Positions 53,775 to 62,570 of a stretch of DNA of 64,000 bases are shown in pieces (the stretch's first letter is position 1; every line of letters starts with the position of its first letter). Source of the stretch: Sphingomonas sp. CFBP 13720 (GTDB lineage: Bacteria; Pseudomonadota; Alphaproteobacteria; Sphingomonadales; Sphingomonadaceae). The notes beneath the pieces are model-generated. The model searched no databases and was not told the DNA's origin. It saw nothing but the letters and a program-made list of their open reading frames with translations. The stretch lies in NCBI RefSeq assembly GCF_014842075.1, contig NZ_JACYVA010000001.1:372001-436000 (forward strand), given 5' to 3'. The position numbers and the translations under genes are program-made.

Positions 53775-55486
53775 GGCACGCGCCGCAGCGTCAGTTCGAA
53801 CCGCGCCCCACGTTCCGACGGCACCAGCCGCAGCGAGCCGCCCAGATCGGTCATGATATCCTGCGCGATCACCAGCCCCAGCCCCAGTCCGTTCGGACGG
53901 CTGGTGACGAACGGCGTGAACATCCGGTCGGCGACCTCCGTCGCGATACCGGGACCGTTGTCGGCTACCGCGATCGTCACCAGTTCCGCTTCGATCGACA
54001 ACAGGATCGCGATGCGCGGATCGGGGTGGGTCGCCAGCGCTTCGATCGCGTTCTGCAACAGGTTCACCAGCACCTGTTCCAGCCGCACCCGGCCACCGAG
54101 GACCAGCAGATCGGGACCGATCTCCGGCAATTCCAGCGTCACTTGCGACAACCGTTCCTTCAGGATCAGCCGTGCGCCCTCGACGATCCCTGCCAGGGAG
54201 ACCGGACCGATGGTCCCGCTGCCCTTGCGCGCGAAGCCGCGCAGTTCGGCGGTGACCGCACCGATCCGCTCGGTCAGTCGGGCGATCGCGATCAGATTGT
54301 CATGGACCGACGCCGCATCCCCGCGGTCCAGCAACTGTCGCGCCGCCGCGGCATAGTTGCGGATCGCCGCCACCGGCTGCGCGGTCTCGTGTGCCACGCT
54401 GGCGGTGATCTGGCCCAGCGCGGCAAGCCGGTTCGCCTGTCTCAACCCCTCGCGCAGGTCGGCGGCGCGCGCCTCCGCCGCCGCCCGTTCCTCGATTTCG
54501 GCACGCAACAAGCGGGTGCGATCCGCCACCGCCGCTTCCAGTTCGCTGGTCCGTAATGCGCTGCGCCGGGCGCGTTCCCGCAGCGCCCATGCCAGCGACA
54601 GCAGCGCGAGCGTGATCAGCGCCGCCGCCGCCTGCGCAGCACGGACGACACCGCCGATCGTGCGCGGCTGCGCCATGGCCAGATGCACCCGCCACCCCGC
54701 TTCGTCCGGCGACGTCGTCACGCGTTCGCGCGGTGCCAGTTCGCCGCCTACGCGAATCACGTCGCCGCGAACCACGAACGGCGACGGCTGTAGTTTCGCC
54801 GTACCCGTGTCCGCACGCACCGCCGCCGCGCGCGCGGCCGGAATCGGACCGGTCGCGGCAAACCGCCATGCGGGGCGGCTGGAGATCAGGATAACACCCG
54901 ACGCATCGGTCACGAAGGTGATGCCGCCAGCGGCTCGCCATTCGCGCTCGATCCGGTCGAACTCCAACTTCACGACCACTACGCCCCCGCCCCGCGTCCG
55001 CCGGCTGAGATACAGGCCGGGACGATGGCTGACGGTCCCCAGCGCGAATTGCGTCGCCGACCCGTTGCGCACCGCATCGCGATAATATCGACGGAAGCGG
55101 TAATCGCGCCCGACGAAACTCGCGTCGCTGCGCCAATTGCTCGCGGCGATCGACACGCCGCTGCGGTCGACGACATAGATCACCGACGCGCCGGTCGCCG
55201 ACGCCAGCGCCTCCAGCTTGCGGTCCAGCGCCCCTCGTGCGCCCGCCGACCCGTCGACCGCGCCGATGACGTCGCGATCGTCGGCCAACGCCAGCGGCAA
55301 CAGGCGGAAACGGGCGATCTCACTGGCGAGCAATACCTGACGCAGCCGCGCATCGGCGGTCATCGACGCGATCAGTTCCGCCCGCGCACGCCGTTCGACG
55401 ATCCGTCCGGTCAGCACCGCGACGCACAGGCTCAGCACCAGCGCAGCAAGGATCCATCCGATCTGTGAAGCGCGTAGGGTCCGCAT
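53771..55486 (-). CDS. dctB: C4-dicarboxylate sensor kinase DctB
   Basis: This 571-residue inner-membrane histidine kinase has a first membrane segment at about residues 9-28, a large periplasmic PDC-type sensor region with VIYVVDRSGVSIAASNW and FVGRDYRFRRYYRDA, and a second segment near 270-295. A coiled coil, HisKA and HATPase domains follow. The acceptor His is in SVAHETAQPVAAIRNYAAA, the Q-P-V-A-A-I-R pattern typical of DctB. The ATP lid shows VADNGPGI and GLGLGLVIAQDI. It senses external succinate, malate or fumarate in characterised relatives. The gene overlaps dctD by ATGA and is divergent from dctA. Confidence 0.92.
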   Translation of the reverse strand: MRTLRASQIGWILAALVLSLCVAVLTGRIVERRARAELIASMTADARLRQVLLASEIARFRLLPLALADDRDVIGAVDGSAGARGALDRKLEALASATGASVIYVVDRSGVSIAASNWRSDASFVGRDYRFRRYYRDAVRNGSATQFALGTVSHRPGLYLSRRTRGGGVVVVKLEFDRIEREWRAAGGITFVTDASGVILISSRPAWRFAATGPIPAARAAAVRADTGTAKLQPSPFVVRGDVIRVGGELAPRERVTTSPDEAGWRVHLAMAQPRTIGGVVRAAQAAAALITLALLSLAWALRERARRSALRTSELEAAVADRTRLLRAEIEERAAAEARAADLREGLRQANRLAALGQITASVAHETAQPVAAIRNYAAAARQLLDRGDAASVHDNLIAIARLTERIGAVTAELRGFARKGSGTIGPVSLAGIVEGARLILKERLSQVTLELPEIGPDLLVLGGRVRLEQVLVNLLQNAIEALATHPDPRIAILLSIEAELVTIAVADNGPGIATEVADRMFTPFVTSRPNGLGLGLVIAQDIMTDLGGSLRLVPSERGARFELTLRRVP

Positions 55487-55515
55487 CTGCCAAGCCTTAT
55501 CCCCGCGTCACACAA

Positions 55516-55533
55516 TGTGCAACATCTTGCACA
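55516..55533. promoter_or_regulatory. DctD-type operator palindrome between dctB and dctA
   Basis: TGTGCAA (55516-55522) and TTGCACA (55527-55533) are perfect inverses around a CATC spacer. The layout resembles the DctD-binding sites described upstream of rhizobial dctA (TGTGC arms with GCACA). A half-site GTGCAACAT recurs at about 55642. It lies about 190 bases before dctA and 30 bases before dctB, so it could serve both genes. Confidence 0.65.
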
Positions 55534-55725
55534 CTCGCTGCCGCAGGTGGAGCAATTTCGACACAAGCTATCCAATGGCCGCGTGGTACAGTACTGATTT
55601 AACGCGATAATTTCTTACGGATGCATTTAGGACAACGAGGAGTGCAACATTCTATCCTGCTGCCAGCGCACGGACCGTCGTCAAGAGTCGGGCAGGTGCA
55701 TCACAGAGGATGAAAGGCTGTCGCC

Positions 55726-57063
55726 ATGATAATCACCGCCACCGACCACCCGGCCGTACCGCCCGCCGCCAAGCCATGGTACGCCCACCTGTATCTTCAG
55801 GTGCTGGTCGCGATCGTCGCCGGCGTGCTGGTTGGACACTTCTATCCGTCGACCGGCGAAGCGCTGAAGCCGATCGGCGATGCGTTCATCAAACTGGTGA
55901 AGATGATCATCGCACCGGTGATTTTCCTGACGATCGTCACCGGCATCGCCGGCATGCGCGACCTCGCGTCGGTCGGCCGCGTCGCGGGCAAGGCGTTCCT
56001 CTATTTCTTCACCTTCTCCACGCTCGCGCTGATCGTCGGCATGATCGTCGGCAACATCGTCCAGCCGGGTGCCGGACTGAACATTGACCCCGCCACGCTC
56101 GACGCGACGAAGGTCACCGAATATGCGGCGAAGGCGCATGACACGACGATCACCGGCTTCCTGACCGGCATCATTCCCGACACGTTCCTGTCGGCACTGA
56201 CCGAAGGCAACATCCTTCAAACGCTGTTCGTCGCGATCCTGTTCGGCATCGGCCTCGCCATGATCGGTGAAAAGGGCGAACGCGTGCTCGACGCGCTGAA
56301 CGACGTGTCGATCGCGTTCTTCAAGGTCGTGGCGATCGTGATGAAGGCCGCACCGGTCGGTGCATTCGGCGCGATGGCGTTCACCATCGGCAAATACGGC
56401 ATTGCGACGCTGTTCAGCCTCGCCGCACTGGTCGGCACCTTCTATCTCACCGCGCTGCTGTTCGTCGTGGTCGTGCTTGGGCTGGTCGCCCGGGTGTGCG
56501 GTTTCTCGATCTTCAAGCTGATCTCGTACCTTAAGGCCGAACTGCTGCTGGTGCTGGGCACCTCGTCGTCGGAAAGCGCCCTGCCCTCGCTCATCGAAAA
56601 GATGGAGCGTGCCGGTGCGCCCAAGTCGATCGTCGGACTGGTCGTGCCGACCGGCTATTCGTTCAACCTCGACGGCACCAACATCTACATGACGCTGGCG
56701 GCGCTGTTCATCGCACAGGCATGCAATGTCGACCTGACGATCGGACAGCAGGTGCTGCTGCTGGCAGTCGCGATGCTGTCGTCGAAGGGTGCGGCGGGCG
56801 TGACCGGCGCGGGCTTCATCACGCTGGCCGCCACGCTGTCGATCGTGCCGACGGTCCCGGTGGCGGGCATGGCGCTGATCCTCGGTGTCGACCGGTTCAT
56901 GAGCGAGTGCCGCAGCCTGACCAACTTCATCGGCAACGCCGTCGCCACGGTGGTCGTGGCCAAGTGGGAAGGCAAGCTCGACAAGGCGCAGTTCGATGCC
57001 GCGCTGGCAGGCCGCAGCGTGCGCGTCGACCAGATGCCCGAGGGCGCTGTCGCCGCCGAGTGA
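55726..57063 (+). CDS. dctA: C4-dicarboxylate:cation symporter DctA
   Basis: This 445-residue inner-membrane transporter takes up succinate, fumarate and malate. It belongs to the DAACS (glutamate/dicarboxylate) family. Signatures are [20 protein letters not shown] near residue 36, [19 protein letters not shown] near 58, [13 protein letters not shown] (the serine-rich loop) near 280, and [19 protein letters not shown] near 305. Eight or more membrane segments are visible. It is divergent from dctB and is followed on the same strand by a porin gene and malic enzyme, forming a dicarboxylate use module. Confidence 0.95.
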   Translation: MIITATDHPAVPPAAKPWYAHLYLQVLVAIVAGVLVGHFYPSTGEALKPIGDAFIKLVKMIIAPVIFLTIVTGIAGMRDLASVGRVAGKAFLYFFTFSTLALIVGMIVGNIVQPGAGLNIDPATLDATKVTEYAAKAHDTTITGFLTGIIPDTFLSALTEGNILQTLFVAILFGIGLAMIGEKGERVLDALNDVSIAFFKVVAIVMKAAPVGAFGAMAFTIGKYGIATLFSLAALVGTFYLTALLFVVVVLGLVARVCGFSIFKLISYLKAELLLVLGTSSSESALPSLIEKMERAGAPKSIVGLVVPTGYSFNLDGTNIYMTLAALFIAQACNVDLTIGQQVLLLAVAMLSSKGAAGVTGAGFITLAATLSIVPTVPVAGMALILGVDRFMSECRSLTNFIGNAVATVVVAKWEGKLDKAQFDAALAGRSVRVDQMPEGAVAAE

Positions 57064-57073
57064 TCCAATCCTG

Positions 57074-57109
57074 TACGGCGGTCGCCCGGTTGGATCGGCG
57101 ACCGTCGTA
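57074..57109 (+). terminator. Hairpin after dctA
   Basis: Bases 57074-57086 pair with 57097-57109 over 13 positions including one G-T. It starts 11 bases after the dctA stop. No T-run follows. The right arm runs straight into a TATAAT, so dctA termination and the porin promoter seem interleaved. Confidence 0.55.
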
Positions 57110-57113
57110 TAAT
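57108..57113 (+). promoter_or_regulatory. -10 box (TATAAT) upstream of the porin gene
   Basis: A perfect TATAAT lies 32 bases before the ATG at 57146 and just after the dctA hairpin. No good -35 box is found at 16-18 bases, so an activator may be needed. Confidence 0.45.
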
Positions 57114-57145
57114 GGTCCTGCAAACGCAGGAAGAAAGCCCGCCCG

Positions 57146-58708
57146 ATGAAGAAGCTGATCCGGCTCACCGCCGCAACCCTTTCCCTCGCCCCCGTCGCAG
57201 CGCTTGCGGCACCTAGCGACCCCGCCGCCGTCGCTGCCGTTGCAGCACCCGGCGACACCACCCCCACCCCGACCGACGCGCCCGTACTGCAAACCGCGCC
57301 CGGCCCCGGCCCGATCGCGCAGCGCGGAAGCGCCCGGCCCGCAGCTCAGGAATATCCGTCCGAAGCCGGTGGCGACGGCGCTTCCGCCGGTGGCTACAAC
57401 CAGTCGCGCTGGGCCGAAGACTGGACCAAGTTCCGCGATCCGAAGAAGCGCGACGACGTACTCGACCGGTTGAAGTACATTCCGATCGCGGGCGACGACG
57501 TCTATCTGACGCTGTCCGGCGAGTTCCGCATGCGCGTCAACCAGACGACCAACCCTAACCTGCGCGACCGCGAGGCGCAGCGTCAGGACATCAACCGCAT
57601 CGTTGGCGGGGCCGACCTGCATCTGGGCGATCACGTCCGGCTGTTCGGCGAACTGGCGCATGGCGGGCTGTCGGGCCGCAACCTAGGCGTGAAGGCGGGA
57701 CAGTTGCAGAACGACCTCGTCGTCCAGCAATCGTTCGTCGACGTGACCGGCACCGTCGGCGGTGTCGATCTGGGCGTGCGCTATGGCCGTCAGACCTTTG
57801 CCGATGGTCCCAATCTGATGGTCGTGCCGCGCGACAACAACACGATCTTCTTCGTGTACAACGGCGTGCGGGCATGGGCGAAGGGCGACACGCTGCGCGG
57901 CGACGTGTTCGACTTCAAGACGACGCGGCTGGCCACCGGCGGCACGGGCGACGATATCGTCGATGACAACCGTCGCTTTTCCGGGGTTTCGGGCGGCGTG
58001 GTGTTGCCGACGACGCTGTTCGGCGGATCGAAGCTGTATCTCGATCCCTTCGTCTGGCGGTTGCGCAACAGCGCGGCGGTGTGGGGGTCGGCGACCGCGC
58101 TCGAAACCCGCAAATTCTATGGCCTGCACCTGTATGGCGACGTCGGACCGGTCAATCTGGACTGGACCGTCAATTATCAGGGCGGCGAGTTTAACGGACG
58201 CCCGATCGAAGCATGGCTGATCCTGCTGCAGCAGACTTACAAGCTGGGCAAGTCGAAGACCGCGCCACGGATCGGACTGCATTTTGATTACGCCAGCGGC
58301 GGCGGCGCCTATGGCACCGGCACGCTGCGCAACTCGCTCGCACCGTTCGGCAACAACATCTATTACAGCTATCAGTTGTACGCCACGCCGACCAACCTGA
58401 TCGCGCTGGCCCCCAGCCTGACGGTCAATGCCACGCCCAAGCTGCGCGTGACGGGCGAGTATCAGGTGTCGTGGCGCGACAGCCTGAACGACGCGGTGTA
58501 TCGCGCCAACGGACAGGCGTTCGCCGGCACCCAGCTGGGCGATGCGCGCAAGGTCGCCGACACCATCCGGTTCCAGGCGACCTATCCGATCAGCCCGCGC
58601 GTCAACCTGACCACGCGCTACGAACATCTGATCGCCCGTGGTGCGCTGTCCGACGCCGGATACCGCAATTCGGACTTTCTCGCGGGCTGGATCAGCTTCC
58701 GGCTGTAA
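57146..58708 (+). CDS. Alginate-export-type outer membrane porin
   Basis: This 520-residue protein has a signal peptide (MKKLIRLTAATLSLAPVAALA), an Ala/Pro-rich linker to residue 75, and a beta-barrel of the alginate export family (PF13372). YIPIAGDDVYLTLSGEFRMR opens the barrel near residue 112, alternating strands follow, and the chain ends in an aromatic-containing FLAGWISFRL, a typical outer-membrane C-terminus. Its place between dctA and malic enzyme suggests that it admits dicarboxylates or related acids rather than exporting alginate. No alginate synthesis gene is present. Confidence 0.87.
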   Translation: MKKLIRLTAATLSLAPVAALAAPSDPAAVAAVAAPGDTTPTPTDAPVLQTAPGPGPIAQRGSARPAAQEYPSEAGGDGASAGGYNQSRWAEDWTKFRDPKKRDDVLDRLKYIPIAGDDVYLTLSGEFRMRVNQTTNPNLRDREAQRQDINRIVGGADLHLGDHVRLFGELAHGGLSGRNLGVKAGQLQNDLVVQQSFVDVTGTVGGVDLGVRYGRQTFADGPNLMVVPRDNNTIFFVYNGVRAWAKGDTLRGDVFDFKTTRLATGGTGDDIVDDNRRFSGVSGGVVLPTTLFGGSKLYLDPFVWRLRNSAAVWGSATALETRKFYGLHLYGDVGPVNLDWTVNYQGGEFNGRPIEAWLILLQQTYKLGKSKTAPRIGLHFDYASGGGAYGTGTLRNSLAPFGNNIYYSYQLYATPTNLIALAPSLTVNATPKLRVTGEYQVSWRDSLNDAVYRANGQAFAGTQLGDARKVADTIRFQATYPISPRVNLTTRYEHLIARGALSDAGYRNSDFLAGWISFRL

Positions 58709-58722
58709 GCCCGCACCCCCTT

Positions 58723-58756
58723 GTCCGCCGCCCCGGTTCGATGCCGGGCGGCGGAC
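58723..58756 (+). promoter_or_regulatory. Strong hairpin in the malic enzyme leader
   Basis: Bases 58723-58736 pair with 58744-58756 through 13 pairs with a single bulged C and a 7-base loop. It ends 6 bases before the AAGGA ribosome binding site of the malic enzyme gene. Without a T-run it could be a partial terminator or an element that affects translation. Confidence 0.55.
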
Positions 58757-58775
58757 GATTGTAAGGATTATCGCC

Positions 58776-60389
58776 ATTTCCCCCGCCGTCCATGCCGCTG
58801 CGCGCGCCCTGCTCGCCGATCCGCTGACCAACAAGGGCACCGCCTTTACCGAAGCCGAACGCGACCGGCTGGGCCTGCATGGACTGTTGCCGCCGCATGT
58901 CGGCACGCTGGACAGTCAGGTCGAACGTCGGCGCCGCGCGCTTGCGCGGATGCCGGACGACTTCCACCGCTATTCCTTCCTGCGCGAATTGCAGGATTCG
59001 AACGAGGTGCTGTTTCACGCACTCGTCCAGCGCGACCTGCCCGCCATGCTGCCGCTGGTGTACACGCCTGCGGTCGGCGAAGGCTGCGAACGGTTCAGCG
59101 AAATATGGCGGCGGTCGCGCGGCCTGTTCCTGTCATGGCCCAATCGCCAGCGGATCGCGGAGATCTTCGGCGATCCCGCGCTCGACCGGGTCAAGGTGAT
59201 CGTGGTCAGCGACGGCGAACGCATCCTCGGCCTGGGCGATCAGGGGGCCGGCGGCATGGGCATCCCGATCGGGAAGCTGGCGCTGTACACCGCCTGCGCC
59301 GGAATCCGCCCGTCCGAAGTGTTGCCGATCCTGCTCGACGTCGGCACAGACAATGCCGCGCGGCGCGACGATCCGCTGTACGTCGGCTGGCGCAACGCCC
59401 GCATTCGCGGTCCTGAATATGACGCGTTCGTCGAGGATTTCGTCGCGGCGGTCGCGGACCGCTTTCCCGGCGTGCTGTTGCAGTGGGAGGATTTCGCGGG
59501 GCACAACGCCTATCGGCTGCTCGATCGCTATCGCGACCGTATTCTCAGCTTCAACGACGATATTCAGGGCACGGCGGCGACCGCCGTCGGCACGCTGCTG
59601 TCGGCGATCGGGCGTACTGGCACGCCGCTGACCGAACAGCGTGTCGTGCTGTTCGGCGCGGGCGCGGCGGGCACGGGCATCGCGACGATGCTGGTCCAGG
59701 CATTGATGGAAGAAGGGCTGGACGAAGCCGCCGCCCGCGCTCGCATCTGGGCGGTCGATCGCGACGGCCTGATCCTGTCGGACATGGCGGCGCTGAGCGA
59801 GTCGCAGGCCTTGCTGGCGCGCGACCCGGCCGAGCTTGCGGGCTGGACGCGGACGACGTCGGGACCGGTCGACCTGTTCGACACGGTCGCCAACGTCCAT
59901 CCGACCGTGCTGATCGGTGCGTCGGGCCAGCATGGTGCGTTCGGCGAAGCGGTGGCGCGGACGATGGCGCATGGCGTGGAACGGCCGGTCATCTTCCCGC
60001 TGTCGAACCCCGTTTCGCGTGCGGAGGCGCATCCGTCCGACCTGTTGCGCTGGACCGCCGGCCGGGCGCTGGTCGGTACGGGCAGCCCGTTCGGCATCGC
60101 GGGCGTGACTCAGGTCAACAACGTCTACATCTTCCCCGGCGTCGGGCTGGGCGCGCTGGCGGCGGGTGCGACTGCGATCACCGACGGCATGTTCATGGCC
60201 GCCGCACGCGCGTTGGGCGATATGGGTGGCGACGAGACGCTGTTGCCGCCGATCGAACGGCTGCGCGACGTGGCACTGGATATCGCGGTCGTCGTGGCAC
60301 AGCGCGCGGTCGCCGACGGCGTGGCGACGACGCCCGACGCGATCGATCGCGACGCGATTGCCGCGCGGATGTGGTCGCCGACCTACTGA
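58776..60389 (+). CDS. maeA: NAD-type malic enzyme, apparent ATT start
   Basis: This 537-residue enzyme oxidatively decarboxylates malate to pyruvate. Family features are LTNKGTAFTEAERDRLGLHG near residue 19, LVYTPAVGEGCERFSEIWR near 95, the catalytic VVSDGERILGLGDQGAGGMG near 145, DIQGTAATAVG near 262 and the Rossmann motif LFGAGAAGTGIA near 290. No ATG, GTG or TTG lies between the porin stop and this N-terminus. ATT 58776 follows AAGGA at 8 bases spacing and gives the expected start, as in infC. The next ordinary start upstream is GTG 58638, inside the porin gene. The product works downstream of DctA. Confidence 0.9.
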   Translation: MSPAVHAAARALLADPLTNKGTAFTEAERDRLGLHGLLPPHVGTLDSQVERRRRALARMPDDFHRYSFLRELQDSNEVLFHALVQRDLPAMLPLVYTPAVGEGCERFSEIWRRSRGLFLSWPNRQRIAEIFGDPALDRVKVIVVSDGERILGLGDQGAGGMGIPIGKLALYTACAGIRPSEVLPILLDVGTDNAARRDDPLYVGWRNARIRGPEYDAFVEDFVAAVADRFPGVLLQWEDFAGHNAYRLLDRYRDRILSFNDDIQGTAATAVGTLLSAIGRTGTPLTEQRVVLFGAGAAGTGIATMLVQALMEEGLDEAAARARIWAVDRDGLILSDMAALSESQALLARDPAELAGWTRTTSGPVDLFDTVANVHPTVLIGASGQHGAFGEAVARTMAHGVERPVIFPLSNPVSRAEAHPSDLLRWTAGRALVGTGSPFGIAGVTQVNNVYIFPGVGLGALAAGATAITDGMFMAAARALGDMGGDETLLPPIERLRDVALDIAVVVAQRAVADGVATTPDAIDRDAIAARMWSPTY

Positions 60390-60491
60390 CCCGGGGCCGC
60401 CCCGCCGTGTCTTGGCCCGCGACCATCGCGGGAACCTTGCACCGCGGCGCGGCTTGAACATGCAGCGCCGCATCCGTCAGCGCCGGTTCAG

Positions 60492-60516
60492 CCATGCGGA
60501 TGCAGCATCCGCATGG
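60492..60516. promoter_or_regulatory. 25-base palindrome before a small secreted protein gene
   Basis: Bases 60492-60503 (CCATGCGGATGC) are the exact inverse of 60505-60516 around one base. It lies 12 bases before the ATG at 60529 and touches the AAGG ribosome binding site. It could be an operator or an mRNA hairpin that hides the site. Confidence 0.5.
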
Positions 60517-60528
60517 AAGGATTACAGC

Positions 60529-60873
60529 ATGAAACATTGGTTCGGCCTGATCGCAGGCGTCGGTCTTCTCTGTTCGATCGCGGGCACCGCGCCTGTCGCG
60601 CAGGCGCAATCGCGTGAATATGCGCAAGGGTATCGCGACGGACAGCGGGTCGACGACCGGCAGGTCCGCAACGATCGCCGCTACCGCGACGACCGACGCT
60701 ACCGCGATGATCGGCGCGATCGGCAGGTCCGGCGCGATCGCCGCCGTGACGATCGGCGTGGCCAGCGCGTACGGATCATCCCCGGCAACTCGCGTGAGGC
60801 GGCGGCGATGGGCGTCCAGTATCGTGGACCCTGCCGCTACGTCGTGCGTAACGGACGCCGCGTCTGCGGCTGA
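60529..60873 (+). CDS. Small secreted Arg/Asp-rich protein
   Basis: This 114-residue protein has a signal peptide (MKHWFGLIAGVGLLCSIAGT, cut near VAQAQS). A middle region follows in which RDDRRYRDDRRDRQ-type units repeat, and then a C-terminal segment with CRYVVRNGRRVCG, where two cysteines may pair. I do not recognise the family. Such repeats are highly charged and probably unfolded in the periplasm. I chose ATG 60529, which follows GAAGG. It stands alone between malic enzyme and the pilus genes. Confidence 0.72.
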   Translation: MKHWFGLIAGVGLLCSIAGTAPVAQAQSREYAQGYRDGQRVDDRQVRNDRRYRDDRRYRDDRRDRQVRRDRRRDDRRGQRVRIIPGNSREAAAMGVQYRGPCRYVVRNGRRVCG

Positions 60874-61321
60874 CCGGTTCTGAACGCCGTCGGTCCGAGA
60901 TCGCGGACCGGCATCGTTCCGGGCCGGACCGGCCTGCACGTCGGTGATGCCGATCGTCATCCGCGCCTGTCCCGAGTTCGACCAGCGGAAATCGTCGACG
61001 ATCGTGCCTTCGCAGCCACCGGCGGCGGTCGGGTAGATTCGGGACAGGTTGACGGCGATGACCAAACGCCGGCGTCTCGTTGAACGTGGTTCCCCCCCGG
61101 GGGTAGCGGCCACGCCAGCCTCGGGTAGCGGCCAGATCGTCGAAGGCGATGGACGGCGACCGGACCTGCAAACGAGGATACCCGGTTGCGCGCGCTAGGA
61201 TCGGGCGGCTGCTCCCGGGCGCGTCCAGTTCGCGAAATTGCGTCCGAAAACGGAGTGTTATCCTTTTGCCCTTCCGTTCGCGGTTAATGTCCCGACAGGA
61301 CAAACCGCAAACGGAGCTGTC
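60874..61321. other. Intergenic region without a recognised gene
   Basis: About 450 bases separate the Arg-rich protein gene from the pilus gene. Open frames exist on the minus strand (for example from 61113), but they run across the gene at 60529-60873 in antisense, and I see no family match. The 3' end of the stretch holds a hairpin (61280-61308) and an AACGGAG ribosome binding site for the next gene. The pilus promoter should lie here, but I cannot point to clear boxes. Confidence 0.5.
61280..61308 (+). promoter_or_regulatory. Hairpin in the pilus operon leader
   Basis: GCGGTT (61280-61285) pairs with AACCGC (61303-61308), and an inner GTCC pairs with GGAC, with small internal loops. It lies 13 bases before the ATG at 61322 and may be an operator or a translation-control hairpin. 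Confidence 0.4.
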
Positions 61322-61819
61322 ATGAAACGCTATTGGATCGGGCTGTTACCCGCGTCGGTCGTCGCAATACTCGCCACCGCCCTGCCGGCTTCCGCCCAAC
61401 AAAGCACACAGTTTCAGGTGACGTTGACCGTACAGGCGGAATGCCGGCTGACGTCCGCGTCGGACATGGCGTTCGGGAATACCGGCGTCATTCAAACCGC
61501 GATCACATCGACCAGCACGATCGGGGTACAGTGCACCAACACGACCCCATATAATATCGGGCTGAATGCCGGATCGGGTGCGGGTGCGACCGTTGCGGCG
61601 CGGCGTCTGACGTCGGGCGCAGGCGCGACGATCACCTATGAACTGTTCCGCGATGCCTCCCGTTCGCAACAATGGGGCAACACCGTCGGCACCGATACGC
61701 TGGCCGGAACCGGCACCGGCGTGGTCCAGACCTTGACCGTCTATGGCCGCGTACCGGCGCAAGGCACGCCGGCGGCGGGCAACTACACCGATACCGTTCA
61801 GGTCACGGTGACCTATTGA
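61322..61819 (+). CDS. Spore coat U domain pilus subunit
   Basis: This 165-residue protein has a signal peptide (cut near ALPASAQ, residue 25) and a SCPU (PF05229) domain with VTLTVQAECRLTSASDMAFG, TIGVQCTNTTPYNIGLNAGS and TLTVYGRVPAQGTPAAGNYT, ending in DTVQVTVTY. Two cysteines are spaced as in the family. SCPU proteins form archaic chaperone-usher (Csu-type) pili on the cell surface, used for adhesion. The chaperone gene follows after 19 bases and the usher after that, so this is the first subunit gene of the locus. Confidence 0.92.
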   Translation: MKRYWIGLLPASVVAILATALPASAQQSTQFQVTLTVQAECRLTSASDMAFGNTGVIQTAITSTSTIGVQCTNTTPYNIGLNAGSGAGATVAARRLTSGAGATITYELFRDASRSQQWGNTVGTDTLAGTGTGVVQTLTVYGRVPAQGTPAAGNYTDTVQVTVTY

Positions 61820-61838
61820 TCCGGTGCAGGAAGTGGTC

Positions 61839-62570
61839 ATGACCAACGCGCCGGCCCGTCGTGCGGGGATGCTCGCGCTCGCGCTTGCGCTTGCGATCGG
61901 CGGACCTGCATCCGCTTCGGATATCCGCGTCGCGCCGGTGTTGATCGACCCGCTGCCGGGCGCACGCACGACCTCGCTGACACTGGTGAACGCCGAACAG
62001 CGGCCGGTGCGCGTGCAGGTGCGGGTAATGCGATGGACCGCGCCGGACGGGGTCGATACGCTGGTGCCTGCCGATGGCGTCGTCGCCAGCCCGCCCTTCG
62101 CCACCTTGACTCCGCAACAGCAATATCTGGTCCGCGTCGTCCGCACCGCGAAGTCCCCGCCGGTGGGTGAGGAATCCTACCGCGTGCTGATCGACGAAGT
62201 GCCCGATCCTGCCGCCGCCCGGCCGGGGACGGTCAATCTGGTCGTGCGACAGTCGATTCCGGCGTTCTTCTCCGACATCCCACGCCGGACGTCCGACGTG
62301 ACGTGGCACGTGGAAACCTCCGCCTATGGCACCACGCTGGTCGGGCGAAATCGCGGCACGCGTCGGCTGCGGCTGGCCGATCTGGCGATCACCGGCGGCG
62401 GACGACGGCTGTTCGACCGCGCCGGGCTGGTCGGCTATGTACTTGCCGGATCGCAATTCCGCCTGCCGCTGGGCGCAGGCGTTAACGCCGGAACGGCCGG
62501 ACTGCGGATGACCGCCCTGTCGGACGGCGGTGCGCTGGACCTGCCGCTTGTCGTCCAGCCGGCGCAGTGA
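61839..62570 (+). CDS. Periplasmic pilus chaperone (archaic chaperone-usher type)
   Basis: This 243-residue PapD-like chaperone has a signal peptide (residues 1-28, cut near GPASAS). Two immunoglobulin-like domains follow: the first with VLIDPLPGARTTSLTLVNAE and QQYLVRVVRTAKSPPVGEES, including the conserved strand that donates to subunits, and the second with NRGTRRLRLADLAI. It folds pilus subunits and delivers them to the usher. I chose ATG 61839, which follows AGGAAG, over GTG 61824. The usher gene starts inside its last codons. Confidence 0.9.
   Translation: MTNAPARRAGMLALALALAIGGPASASDIRVAPVLIDPLPGARTTSLTLVNAEQRPVRVQVRVMRWTAPDGVDTLVPADGVVASPPFATLTPQQQYLVRVVRTAKSPPVGEESYRVLIDEVPDPAAARPGTVNLVVRQSIPAFFSDIPRRTSDVTWHVETSAYGTTLVGRNRGTRRLRLADLAITGGGRRLFDRAGLVGYVLAGSQFRLPLGAGVNAGTAGLRMTALSDGGALDLPLVVQPAQ

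Noticed and set aside
55534-55725. Sigma-54 promoter before dctA
   Set aside because: No GG-N10-GC with matching flanks was found on the plus strand, and the regulator lacks GAFTGA.
53771-57063. dctB-dctD as regulators of a TRAP transporter
   Set aside because: The divergent gene is clearly a DAACS-type DctA symporter, and no TRAP subunit genes are present.
60776-61303. Minus-strand frames opposite and downstream of the Arg-rich protein gene
   Set aside because: One contains a fairly ordinary-looking stretch (CEGTIVDDFRWSNSGQARM), but I could not match it to a family and it continues in antisense through a gene with a good signal peptide.
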